Of a DNA stretch of 64,000 nt, positions 11,601-21,871 are shown in pieces. The DNA is taken from the NCBI GenBank assembly GCA_030248065.1, contig JASAMV010008324.1, positions 1-64,000 on the forward strand. The letters are read 5' to 3'. The stretch's first letter is position 1. Each line of letters begins with the position of its first letter. Under the pieces are notes generated by a model. The model was not told the DNA's origin. It saw nothing but the letters and a program-made list of their open reading frames with translations, and made no database searches. Source of the stretch: Rhynchonema sp. JSB1_4. Its lineage: Eukaryota > Nematoda > Chromadorea > Monhysterida > Xyalidae. A program made the translations under genes and the position numbers.

Positions 11601-14600
11601 GGCAGTCACGTTTTCTTTGCCAATCGACCAGAGGAAAATTGAACTCTCGAAAGGTCTTCACTTTCTGTACAAAGCATCGCGTCGCTAACGCACGATCCGA
11701 GTTTGATGCATTCCACAGAGACAAACTCAACACCAAACAAACCAAATCACCAAGCCCAATTCAACCTTCAACAATTCCTCCTCCGTTTTGCACGAAATGA
11801 CCTTCGAGCCGGCGATGGGAGCGCACGTGTTCAGCGTGAACACATTGCGAACGAACGGCTGTTTCTCGCCCTGACGCACGCACATGTTGGCGATCTGAAT
11901 GACGCTGTCGTGCTCCGGCTCGGGGAACACACCTGGATGCGGGCAAGACACAATATCATCATGATAGGGAAGGCACGGTGGGAAAGCTGCACGTTTGCAA
12001 TATTGCCTGTTCATTCGGTGCAGGTGCAGATGACAAGATATAACCGTATTACGTGCTCAAAACATATTTGCCGAATAAGCATCTATTTTTTGGAGAGTCA
12101 ATGGGGTTTTGAGGCGCGACGCTGCGAAATATCAAACTGAGCGGCAAAATCGCGCCAACTCCTCGTTGAATGAAACATTAAGCAACGAACATCCAGACAG
12201 ATAAAGGTAAACCACGCTAACACGAGCCCGTTTTCGGATGTGGTGCACTTGCAAAACGAAATGAAAAAGAAAATCCTCATGCACCACGTTGTATTCCACC
12301 ACGTGGTGTGACGTTTCCAAATCAGCAGCCACGTCTGAAAGTTTGACTAATCTGCCACCTACGAAATCGGGCTCGTGTTGGCCTATTTTACTGTACAGAG
12401 CCCCATGAACATAAAGATGCTCATTAAATCAAGTTTGAAAAAAAAACGTTAAAAACGAAGATAAAGACAAGTCAACCTTTTCGATTCGAGCATTCAATAT
12501 CGAAGCTCAACACACGCAACGGTGCCACGTCCGCCCATTCACCTTCGGCTGCATGCGCGATTATCGACTGGTAGCCGGCTGAGATCTGCAAATCAAAAAA
12601 AACCGGCAGTTTTTTGTGTCGTATTTTTAGCAGGCACCAATCTTTGCTGCGTTCCACATCTTCTGTGGAGTTGGAAACGAGCTCTGGAAACAAAACCAGC
12701 AAACAAACAAAAAAATGCCTGCTTGATAATGCAGAAATTGTTGCTGAATCGGGCAGAACAATAGTTAACACGAACGCCGTTCGCAAAAAAATAACCAAAC
12801 AAACAAAAATATTCCACCAAAAACACAAATATTGCGACAGAGTTGCCGGAAAAACAATGGCCAGATCGCACTAGCACGATGAACGTTCACAAATTGAATG
12901 GACAAAGAGATCAATCTGCCCCTGACCTCCAGCTGACACCGGGACGTGTGATCATGCAACGGTATGATCCTGTATTTATTCGGTTCCAATTCGAACCAAC
13001 AACATCCCGTCAAACCTGTATCGACCATAAATCTGAAATCACCAAGACATTACGCGATTAAAATGAGACATTTTGCCAAATAAAAATCCAAGACATCTCA
13101 ATTTTAAAACCACAAGCCTGATTTCAAAGTCGATATTTGCTTCGAACGTTGACATATTGGTCAGTATGATGCCGCGCTGCTGCAGGTCATGATCTGAGCC
13201 GAGCACGTTCGTTTCCAATATGCGACGGACTGAATCAGGGAAATCACAGGTTGAATTTAGTTTGGTTCTTTGAAAATTGTTGTGACTTCGCTAACTGACA
13301 TTCCGATCGTAAATTTAGGAAGCAGCGTAACTATTTACATGGAATTAAGGAAGTATTGTCTATAACTGGGTCTGCATCTGGCAGAAAACTAAATGCAAAA
13401 TATTGTCGCAGCAGTGAATTTTGCCCGTTTCGGCCTGGTTTCACAGACGAGCGAGCGTCGGTGCGAACACCTCTGGCCAGTTGACCTCCAAAAAAAACCT
13501 CGAGCAGATCTTGTTGCTCGAGCAGAACATCACTGCTGCTCACAAAAGTGCAAGTCAGTGAAAAAACACTGGGACGCCAAAGATTCTCAGACGAATTGCT
13601 AACCAGGCGCGATCACACGCGGTTGCGATACGGAGACTTTGAGAAATTTCGATTTTTTATTATTTCGAAATCCGTAGATGTTTTCCGCTTCGAGAATATC
13701 GACGTCAACGATAACGTCCTGGCTGAAAAAACAAGGATTTTTTGTGTAATTGTTGTTAAATGGCCTTTGATAGTCTTGAATCTATTTTATTATTTTTAAT
13801 GCCGTTCTTCAAAAAAGGCGGTGAGAGAAGAGAGTGAAGAGACGAGTGATCAAACATGCCGAAATTCAACGGCCGACTTATCCCACATTAGAAACATTTT
13901 TCAACACAAGTAATTTGCATTGCAGCATCTGACATCCGAGAAACAAAACAAATATGAGGCGAAACTGCTCTCAAAAAGGCCCATACCATCGCGTTAAAAC
14001 AGAATTAAAAAACATTCCCTGTCCAGTGCAGACAAAACATTTCCAGCTCCTATTTCGGGCGACCAAAAAACATCCCAATACGTACCCGCCCGAGCTCTTG
14101 TTCTCGTTTGGTCCCGAATTTCTGACTTCAGTCATCGCGCGTTGATTCAGCTTTCTTCTGAACTCCATCAAATGTTCGTGTGTCAGAGTGGACGGCGCTT
14201 CGGCGTAGAAATACGGTGAGAAGCCGGTGAACCGGCAGCAAATCGAATTCCCGCACTTATTGACGGCGAACGCGCGCACGATTACGCTGTTGCATTCTGC
14301 GAAATTATCCCACCAGAATTAATTTTAGCCAGTGGTGTCGTTGGGGGGGGGAAGGGGGGGTTACCCCCCCCTAGTATCCGGTATCCGGTATCTTGATTTT
14401 TTCACCCAGGGGTATCCGGTATCCTGACTTTTTGTCCAGGGGTATCCTACCCTAAAATTTTTCCGAAAACCGTAAAAATCGCCCATTTTTACCTCCAAAA
14501 TGCTCAAAATCGCTTGCTAGCGCAAGCATAACCCCCAAAATGACCATTTTTTGCGCTTTCAACACCAATTTTGCTCGATTTTCCTCTTAAAAAATTGACC

Positions 14601-15496
14601 TTTTTTGAACAACCCCCCCCTGGGTATCCGAGATTTTTTATTTTAGGGAGCAACCCCCCGTGGTATCCGAGATTTTTCATTTTGGGTATCCGGTATCCGA
14701 AAATTTTGGATTTTGGGTATCCGGTATCCTGACTTTTTGATTTCCCAACGACGCCACTGATTTTAGCCATGTCAAGAATCAAGATCTGTTTGCAAAGCTC
14801 GTAAGGTTATTTTTCACGTTTATTCATGTTTGTATGTTAGTTAGTGCGGAATGCTAAATAAAGCTGACTGACTGACTGATTATAATTCGTTACGGTTATT
14901 GGTAAACAAATATGGATCCGTACGTCAAACTTGGCCAGATCTGATACTGGTCACGACCACGAGCATAGTAGTGGCAGGGGGGGTGGGGGGAGACCAACCG
15001 ATGACATAATCCAGATCCACCAACTGTGCCACAATTTTTTCATTTGATGTTTGGCCGAGTTTGCCTTCCAGACCCGGTCGCTGATAGGAAACATTGACTG
15101 CGTCGTCAACTGGGCCCGCCGGACCAACGCATGCACTATCGCCTGCAAGTAAAACTTGGGAATTCCAAATTTGCCTCACATTCGCATGTGCTTGATCTGG
15201 ATCTGGGGAACCAAATTTAACACGCACAGCCCCCCCAACTACTAAAAAAAGAAACCAACCATTTGAAGGGCCTGGCGTGCTCTCATGCGATTCCACTTCC
15301 ATTTGCAACAACTGTGCCTCAAAATCCGGCTCCTCTTCGTCGTCATCTTGAGATCTAAAAGTTGGTTTGTTAAACTGAAGGAAGAAAGGAACAAAACGAG
15401 TGAACGAAACTTGAAATCAGAAAACCTTGCACGTTTCGGTGGCGGCGGTTTGGTATTCACGCTTCCCCGCCGTCCGTTATTGTTCGGGAACACCAT
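5611..15496 (-). CDS. POLD1: DNA polymerase delta catalytic subunit, C-terminal exons not present here
   Basis: Replicative family-B DNA polymerase with 3'-5' proofreading exonuclease; acts in the nucleus. Exons in order: 15426-15496, 15260-15354, 14999-15142, 14086-14296, 13604-13722, 13118-13229, 12927-13032, 12477-12585, 11766-11932, 11345-11449, 10846-10986, 10562-10672, 9900-10061, 9498-9619, 9145-9258, 8974-9081, 8606-8759, 8127-8222, 7653-7790, 5611-5783. Phases agree at every junction checked. Visible motifs: a PPPPKRAR basic stretch near the start, FDIEC (ExoI), [12 protein letters not shown] (ExoII), [10 protein letters not shown] (ExoIII), SLYPSIM (motif A), [13 protein letters not shown] (motif B), YGDTDSVM (motif C), and then KKRYAGLYF. 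The start is the first ATG before KRAR. After LLIER a normal gtgagc donor follows, but the thumb and the two cysteine-rich metal-binding motifs of the family are not found in the window. Either they lie beyond position 1, with the inverted copy sitting in an intron, or the gene is truncated. Intron 6 uses a GC donor. Confidence 0.92.
5928..6274. mobile_element. hAT-like MITE in POLD1 intron 19
   Basis: Flanked by the 8-base direct repeat ttcacgtc at 5920-5927 and 6275-6282. The left end caatgcagtggct and the reverse complement of the right end, cagtgctgtggct, match at 11 of 13 positions. No coding capacity. An 8-bp duplication with CA...TG ends is typical of the hAT superfamily. Confidence 0.8.
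6339..7443. mobile_element. Foldback element of about 1.1 kb (near-perfect long palindrome)
   Basis: Arms of about 530 bases (about 6339-6880 and 6913-7443) are inverted copies of each other. The outer arm reads ctctacaattgaatg and returns as cattcaattgtagag; the inner ends meet around gcgcacacacacaacg. No transposase frame is present; the open frames inside are symmetrical shadows. Target-site duplication not found. Lies in POLD1 intron 19. Confidence 0.75.
11032..11244. mobile_element. hAT-like MITE, absent from the other duplication arm
   Basis: Flanked by the 8-base direct repeat gcttcaag at 11024-11031 and 11245-11252. Ends are catggatttttttt and, as reverse complement, cagggtttatttttt. 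The interior is repeated hairpin units of ttagtagctttt/agctactaaa. The plus arm at about 2040-2055 has the same flanks with a single cttgaagcgcg and no insert, which is a clean empty site. Confidence 0.9.
12213..12385. mobile_element. Short inverted-repeat element in POLD1 intron 8 (minus arm)
   Basis: Counterpart of the element at 922-1097, with inverted ends containing acacgagcccg and cgggctcgtgt. Its central part is the uninterrupted version of the sequence that is split by a transposon at 59138-59957. Confidence 0.6.
14330..14759. mobile_element. hAT-like MITE in POLD1 intron 3
   Basis: Target duplication attttagc at 14322-14329 and 14760-14767. Terminal repeats cagtggtgtcgttggg and cccaacgacgccactg match at 15 of 16 bases. 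The interior is made of repeated ggtatccggtatc/gagatttttt units. No coding capacity. Confidence 0.9.
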
Positions 15497-15784
15497 ATTG
15501 CTGTGGTCGTGTGCCGCCTACCTATGTAGCTGCTGAAAGTTCCGAACAGATCAACACCAGATTGAGAAAAATAAATTGTCAATTGTTGAGAATTAAGATT
15601 TCAGAATACTTTTTATCTTCGAAAGAATGTTAGGAAATTCAAAAATTGCGCGGGAGAATAAAACATTGTCTAAGTCGAGCTTGGACAGCATCATTTTGGT
15701 TGGCTGACGAATTTATGCAGGTGCCTAACGCAAGGAGATGTTTCACATCACTTGTGATATGAAATGGGTCATATGGTGATCATT
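15497..15784. other. Upstream region of POLD1
   Basis: Non-coding. Must hold the promoter and 5' leader of the minus-strand POLD1 gene. No TATA box or other defined element is clear enough to annotate. Confidence 0.4.
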
Positions 15785-16155
15785 CGGGAAGACTGATTAT
15801 GGATTTGAAAATAAAACGGATTAAACGGAATCCGCATAATCAGAATTGGCCGTTTCCCGGAAAGACTGATTACGAGTGCTATGCATGCCACGCATGTATT
15901 CAGCCTAAGCCCAAGCCTAAGTTTAAGCCTGAGTCAAGGCCTAAGCCTAAATATGTGCGCAAACGTGAGCCTAAGCCTAAGCCTAAGCCTGAACTCAAGC
16001 CTAAGCCCAAGCCTTTGTTCAGGACTGAGTTACAGCTGGATTCCGTTCAATCCGTTTTATTTTGCAGTCCATAATCAGTCTTCCCCCCAGCACGCAAAAA
16101 TCCGTTTGATCCGGAAAATCCATTTAATCCGTTTTATTTATAATCAGTCTTCCCG
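15785..16155. mobile_element. Inverted-repeat element filled with TTAGGC-like hexamers
   Basis: Outer ends cgggaagactgattat and ataatcagtcttcccg are perfect 16-base inverted repeats. A second nested pair (aaagactgattac at about 15860, cataatcagtctt at about 16070) suggests one copy inside another. Between them, 15900-16020 is a degenerate (GCCTAA)n array, the complement of the nematode telomere hexamer, with points of variation to GCCCAA and GCCTGA. The sequence between end and array carries aaacggattaaacggaatcc and its inverted copy. No target duplication was found. Confidence 0.7.
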
Positions 16156-16334
16156 GCACGAATATTTTCACATTTGTCAAGATATGCCACTGCCAAAGAT
16201 ACCAGTGAATTTTCATTTCTCAAATATAAGAAATAACAGCTGATGAAACTGGTTTGCAAGCAGCCAGAGCTGGTTGGGAAATGCAGATTAGGTTTGCCAT
16301 CGAGAATCATGGGGCAAGCAAAGTTGGGTTACCT

Positions 16335-19300
16335 ATCGGTAAAGGCATGCTCAATCTTAGCAACTTCTTCATCACTACGACCTTGAGATGACGGTTTTGA
16401 TTCGGCCAGTACCGATTTACGTCAAAATTTTGATTCTTTAATTTCGCTCAATGAGTTTCGGTCAGTGCTGATGATTTTAATTCTTCTTGATTCTACTTTT
16501 CGACTCGTGTTACCAGTGCTGTTCTTTCTTCGGCACTATTCTGATCGGCCAACGATATTTCGGCGTATTCGTCTCCGTTCGGTTGCTCTTCCTTTTCGTC
16601 ATCTTCATCTTCACTCGATGGACCATCATTTTCGGCAGCCCTGCTCGAACAAGTGGCGATTTCAGTTTCGCCAGAATTGAACAACCCATCCAATGTGAAA
16701 CATCAGCCAGCCTACTGTGGTATTTTTCACTCGGTGCGATACGCACAGGTACAACAGTGAATGTGAATTTCACTATATGAACCCGGAAATCAACTTTTGA
16801 AACACAACACGGCGAACACAAGCAGTCTGCCATCCGGCCAGGCAGCTGACCAGCTGAGAGAGAGGGAGCAATGTTTAGAAAAACCGCCTAGCCAAGACTC
16901 GGATTTACATAATTCTGAACATCAACACCCCACGGTACGGCTTCGCAAAAATTTTTTAACCTGACCATCTCAATTTTCTTCTTTGTCCACTGCAAATACA
17001 GAGCCCGATCACTCCGCCGATAACGACAATTGTTTCGATCCCGCACAGCAGCACCAACAAAATGAAGATATTCAGTTGTTGATGGGTCAAATCGTCGGTG
17101 GGTGCGCACGGTGGCTGAAAAAAATGTGGAAGATGTGAAAATAGACTTGATAGCACGATTTGGAAATCCCCAAAAGCAAAGCCACCTGCTGTAGATGGTG
17201 GATAACCGGCGGATGTGGTCAACGGACTCATTGGACCTGAATAGGGTGGAAAAATAATATCACCGATGGACCGTGGCTGATATAAACTCAACATAATATG
17301 GGTAGGTTGGCGGAATAATCTCTGTCACAAAGTTTGTTAGGGCGCGCCCATGTAGGCCAGGGCCAGGGCCGGGGCCGGGGCCATGAAAAATAATCTATGT
17401 CCGAGGCCCTGGCCCCGGCCCCGGCCCTGGCCTACATGGGCGCACCGACAGGGCCGGGGCCGGGGCCGGGGCCGGTGCGAAACATTTTTCTGGATAGGCG
17501 ACGTTAGAACTACAGGGTTGTCAATAAACCAACATCGGTTTCGTATACATATGCAGCTGTGCGTGTGTGTTCGTGTTGGGTGTGCTGTTACCTGATGTAT
17601 CAAGGGCACGGTCATTTTGGGGTTTTATTTAGGTTATGCATATGTATTTGTTCAAGCAAATTAATATAAAGCGCTTTATTCTTAAAAATACTGGCTGATG
17701 AAAAGTCACCAGATGACATAAATTTTTTGAGCAACCACAGTAAACGACATGTCTGCGCGAAATTCGAGTAACCTATAACTCAACCAATCAGCGAAACGCG
17801 CACGTCGTGTATGTGCACGGTCAAAAGCAAACTGTATGTGTATAATTGCAGGTAGAAATTCAGTGTTTTGTCATCCATATTTCAAACTGCAGCCCGAATT
17901 TGCAAAAGAAAAAACACAAGATAGCCATGCCCTTGATAAATCAGGCAGTAGCGCACCCAACGCGAACACACACGCACAGCTGCATATACGAAACCAATGT
18001 TGGATTATTGACAACCCTGCAGTTGAAACGTCGCCTATCCAGAAAAATGTTTCGCACCGGCCCCGGCCCTGGCCCCGGCCCCGGCCCCGGCCCTGTCGGT
18101 GCGCCCATGTAGGCCAGGGCCGGGGCCGGGGCCGGGGCCAGGGCCTCGGACATAGATTATTTTTCATGGCCCCGGCCCTGGCCCTGGCCTACATGGGCGC
18201 GCCCTTACCATATTATGCCCATCAGGACCAGGAGGGCAGCTGTAAGGGCGGACTTAGGCTGAACACGGAAACCGGAACACGGAAATATTTCCGTGTTCCG
18301 TGTTCCGTGAATATTTTGGAGAATCACGGAACACGGAAATATTTCCGTGCCACGGAACACGGCAATGATTCAGGCACGCAAACGAAGCTTTTGCAGTGAT
18401 GATGACAAAAGCCAGCGTGCTGGCGTCAAAAGCCCGCGTGTTGACGCAAACAGCAACAACTATTCACACGGAAATATTTCCGTGTTCCGTGAAAATAAAA
18501 AAAACACGGAACACGGAAACCGGAAATATTTCCGTGCCACGGAAATATTTCCGTGCACGGAAATCCACGAAATTGGTTTGTATGTAAATTATTTCCGTGT
18601 TCCGGTTTCCGTGTTCAACCTAAGTTCGCCCTAAAAGAACGTCAAACTTTCGCGCTCACTCACGTTTTGGCAGATTTTCACACACGAAGTACATTCGACT
18701 CACGCACTGGTCCACGGCGAGTCCGCTGTTTTTGAAGCGATTTGTGTGGCACACAAACACCACGCAAAAATAGTGTGTAATCGATGGTGGATGGCGATTG
18801 GCCCAAATGGTTGGATCACTTTCATTGATCATCGAGCCATTTCTGTCCCATTCAAAGCGATGCAACGTTTCGACACCGACAAATAGTGAATGGTCGCATG
18901 TGAATTTCTGTGTTGTGGAAACAGAATCTATTGATTTGACTGTTTTTCTCTGTGGCCAGCCATTCAGGGCGCAGCAACTGGGGTTCCGATCGACTGTGAC
19001 CCGATGAATTGGGGCCGTCAAAAGCTTTTAAAACAGTTTGGTCCCACTTGATCGGGTCCTGGTTTGGGGCCCAAATTGTTGCAGAATAAAGACATGTGCT
19101 CTGATCATATGCAATGCAATTGCTGCATGAGGTCCCAATCCTACACGAATCAGTGGTCAAAACCAACAAACTCACACTCACCAATCTTTTGATCAATAAA
19201 TTAACAAATTCATCCATCGTTTCAGTTTCGATATTCACAAGTGTGCCGCGTTCGTACAAGGTCGAAGTTGACATGAGATACGAACAGAAGTCGCTGGCTT

Positions 19301-19481
19301 CCTCTTTGGTCTTATTTCTTTTCACCAACGTATAGCACTTGTTGTGTCGGTAGGTCGCAGTGACGTCGGTCAATTTGTCCAGTCCGATACATGCCTCTTG
19401 CAGCTTGACGTATTGCAGTTGCTGGTGACCTGATGTTTCAAGCACGAACAACAGCAGAGGGAACAGCAGACATGGGGTCAT
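16335..19481 (-). CDS. Single-pass membrane C-type lectin protein, copy 1, with decayed tail
   Basis: Type I membrane protein. Exon 1 begins at 19481 with a hydrophobic signal peptide (MTPCLLFPLLLFVLETSG), then the opening of a C-type lectin-like domain (TYRHNKCYTLVKRNKTKEEA, cysteines spaced as in the family). The domain continues at about 19020-19140 and ends at about 18650-18960 with FVCENL. A Pro/Ser/Thr stalk lies at 17187-17290. Exon 16950-17114 holds a membrane segment (IFILLVLLCGIETIVVIGGVIG) and a basic stop-transfer. An acidic tail follows at 16493-16693 and ends at a TAG at 16493-16495. Beyond it, 16335-16403 still encodes a sequence matching the end of copy 2's tail, but in another frame, so the tail is truncated by a stop plus frameshift. 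Ligand unknown; glycan binding is not assured, because I see no clear EPN/QPD motif. Confidence 0.7.
17340..18204. mobile_element. Harbinger-like MITE with GGGGCC-repeat arms
   Basis: Target duplication tta at 17337-17339 and 18205-18207. Ends gggcgcgcccatgtagg and its inverse. The arms contain long GGCCCTGGCCCCGG-type tandem repeats, and the motif aaaataatctatgtcc occurs inverted near both ends. The central part is a further inverted pair from 17480-17610 and 17935-18060. TWA duplications and G-rich ends suit the PIF/Harbinger superfamily. Lies in an intron of lectin copy 1. Confidence 0.8.
18246..18631. mobile_element. Harbinger-like MITE with CACGGAAATATTTCCGTG arms
   Basis: Target duplication taa at 18243-18245 and 18632-18634. 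Terminal repeats gggcggacttaggctgaac and gttcaacctaagttcgccc. The arms are built from repeated acacggaaatatttccgtg palindromes. Next to, but distinct from, the element at 17340-18204. Confidence 0.85.
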
Positions 19482-19846
19482 GATGAGAAACGGAATTGGG
19501 CTAATTTTTTGGAGTTGGGAATTAAGTTAGGAATTTGGGAAATGAGAGCCGAATGCCGGCACATCAGTGCTGCTACAGGCATTGATTGGAATCTCACGCA
19601 CGAGCCTCTGCATTGGCAGGTGTTTCTAGCAGTGGTTTTTAAAAAAAAATTTTTTTTTATTAAAAAAAAATTTAAAAAAAATCGTTCCAAAAGTTAAAAA
19701 AATTTTTTTTTATTATTTCAAAATTCGAAAATTTCTCTATTTTTTTGCTCTAAAAGTGCTATTTTTTGCATAAAAATTGCTGCTGTTAACATCACCCACC
19801 CGACCCAACCATGGGTGTATTGGGTGCCATAATCGTTGTTTTGTGG

Positions 19847-20115
19847 TATTGGTCGCACAATGACTATATAAGAATTGGTCAAATTTTTTTCCTGAATCGT
19901 GAAGAGGGAAAGTGACGGGGCAATGACGTTGCGTTGCGTGATCGCACACAAAGTATGTAGTAAAGAGAATGTTTCAGACCTGCGGCAACGTGGTTGATCT
20001 GCTAGATAATTTTTAGCTGAAAATGTTTTGTCAAAAATACAAGTAGCATAGTGGTTAAGGTTGAACCTGAAGATCAGGGTAGATGAATTCTGATTTAGTC
20101 ATTGTGCGACCAATA
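19847..20115. mobile_element. TA-flanked MITE, family A, copy 1 (269 bp)
   Basis: Ends TA|TTGGTCGCACAATGACTA and its inverse; TA on both sides fits Tc1/mariner-type insertion. Almost identical over its full length to 21410-21678. The interior contains tagcatagtggttaagg, which resembles a tRNA A box, but no convincing B box follows. Confidence 0.85.
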
Positions 20116-20130
20116 CCTGACTACTGTTGG

Positions 20131-20537
20131 TATTGGTCGCACAATGACTATATGAGAATCCATCCCCATATTTTTCCTACATCGGCAAGCAGGGTTTCTG
20201 GCGATTTTTTCAAATTGAATCAGGTTTTGACAAGGAGTTATTTTCTCTTTCTTTTTCCGCTTTCTTTATCGGGAGTGATCAACGTGTGTGTGTGCTGTAA
20301 TCGATTTCACACAAAGCATGTAACACGTGGCTACAGTAACCCGAGCCCGAACCATTTCGGTTGCGTAGAATTCAGGGTGAAACTTCTGCACACGTGTGTT
20401 TCTCATTCTTCTCACTGATAAGCATGCAAAGTTCTTGTCAAAACCTGGTCCAATTTGAAAAAAATGCCACATATCCGCCTTTTCAATGCAGGAAAATTAG
20501 GGGGATGGATTCTCATATAGTCATTGTGCGACCAATA
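20131..20537. mobile_element. TA-flanked MITE, family A, variant copy (407 bp)
   Basis: Shares the tattggtcgcacaatgacta ends with the copies at 19847 and 21410, but its terminal repeats extend further (tatatgagaatccatcccc and inverse) and the interior is different. It lies 15 bases from copy 1. Confidence 0.8.
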
Positions 20538-20763
20538 CTCATTGACCATTGTTTAGTATTGTTTTCGTGTCGTGAGTGCTTTATGTGCACCTACCACACG
20601 TTATGGAAGAAAAATGCCACTATTTTTTGCTTTAGCGCTCATTTTTTTCGTTTCTGGCAGTTTTTGGCTGGAATAAAAAAAAAATTTTTCAAATTAAAAA
20701 AAAATTTTTTTTTAAAAATGGGGTTTGAATAAAAAATTTTTTTTATTAACCACTGGTTTCGAG

Positions 20764-21409
20764 CTGAGATAAAATGGTACAGACAATCGCCAGCCATTTT
20801 GGCCAGATAAGGTTATTATTATTATTATTCTGCTGGCAACTTCGGAAGGAATTCCATGTGCGGGGTCAAGACCCGAACGGTCTGCACTAACAATTACAAC
20901 CGCTCAAAGCTAAGCTCAAATAATATCACATATCTCAAGGATATCACATATCACCGAAACTAAGCTTTCACATAAGCGGCTTCATTGCTTCCGTTCCCAG
21001 AAGGTGACGATCACATTTAGTGTCCAGAAGGACGTGCGCTCCTTCCACGGGTTTGTGGTTAGGCGATCGTCGGTGCGCGGGTTGGGTTGAGACGTGCAGT
21101 AACCCTTCTTTGTCCACTTCTTCATCTTCCGGTGTTATTAGCTGTTGTCTTGGTTTTTGTTTGGCCATCGAATTTGTACCAGCGTTCGTTCAGCCATTCG
21201 TACAGCCATCGATGGTTTGAGGAATTTTTTTATTTGGCCAAAATAACTGTTGAAGTTGCTGTTGATTTGGAAATCGTTTGGTCAGATCCGGGTCAGTTTG
21301 GTGATGATGGCAATCATACTTGAAAGCCAAAAAATTCAAAAGCTCAGCGTCAGTGCAAAAAAACTCATTCCCAGATAAGGTTTCCTCTGGTCGTCGTTGG
21401 TTCCATTGT
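20764..21409. other. Spacer between the lectin genes
   Basis: Non-coding as far as I can tell. A short minus-strand open frame at 20968-21168 (starting MAKQKPRQQLITPEDEEVD) has no recognisable domain. A (ATT)n microsatellite lies near 20815-20830. Confidence 0.4.
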
Positions 21410-21678
21410 TATTGGTCGCACAATGACTATATAAGAATTGGTCAAATTTTTTTCCTGAATCGTGAAGAGGGAAAGTGACGGGGCAATGACGTTGCGTTGC
21501 GTGATCGCACACAAAGTATGTCGTAAAGAGAATGTTTCAGACCTGCGGCAACATGGTTGATCTGCCAGATTATTTTTAGCTGAAAATGTTTTGTCAATAA
21601 TACAAGTAGCATAGTGGTTAAGGTTGAACCTGAAGATCAGGGTAGACGAATTCTGATTTAGTCATTGTGCGACCAATA
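21410..21678. mobile_element. TA-flanked MITE, family A, copy 2 (269 bp)
   Basis: Same length and nearly the same sequence as 19847-20115, with TA at each end. It lies outside the hAT-like element that contains the other two family members, downstream of lectin copy 2. Confidence 0.85.
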
Positions 21679-21871
21679 CCACCGCGCACAATTGTGACAA
21701 GAAGGACACAGTCTTGCGTTGTTCATACGTATCATTTTATGGCAGTGGCTGAGCTTTGTCAATGCAGACCAGTGTCAAACCATGAATCATAGAACTATGT
21801 AGTAGGTAATTTGCCAATAGGTTGCTTGTGGGGTACGAAAAATTGCTCGAATAACGGTTTAAGTCTCGATC

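Larger units (their letters stand above)
19630..20755. mobile_element. hAT-like element carrying two nested TA-flanked MITEs
   Basis: Near-identical target duplication gtttctag/gtttcgag at 19622-19629 and 20756-20763. Ends cagtggtttttaaaa and its inverse ttattaaccactg. The subterminal regions are runs of A and T (19637-19720, 20676-20745). The elements at 19847-20115 and 20131-20537 sit inside. No transposase frame is visible. Confidence 0.75.

Noticed and set aside
17340..18204. Long Arg/Pro/Gly-rich open frames through the GGGGCC repeats
   Set aside because: They exist in several frames and both strands because of the repeat; no start, splice or domain support.
19847..20115. tRNA-like A-box in the TA-flanked MITE
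   Set aside because: No matching B box or cloverleaf could be drawn, so neither a tRNA gene nor a tRNA-derived SINE is claimed.
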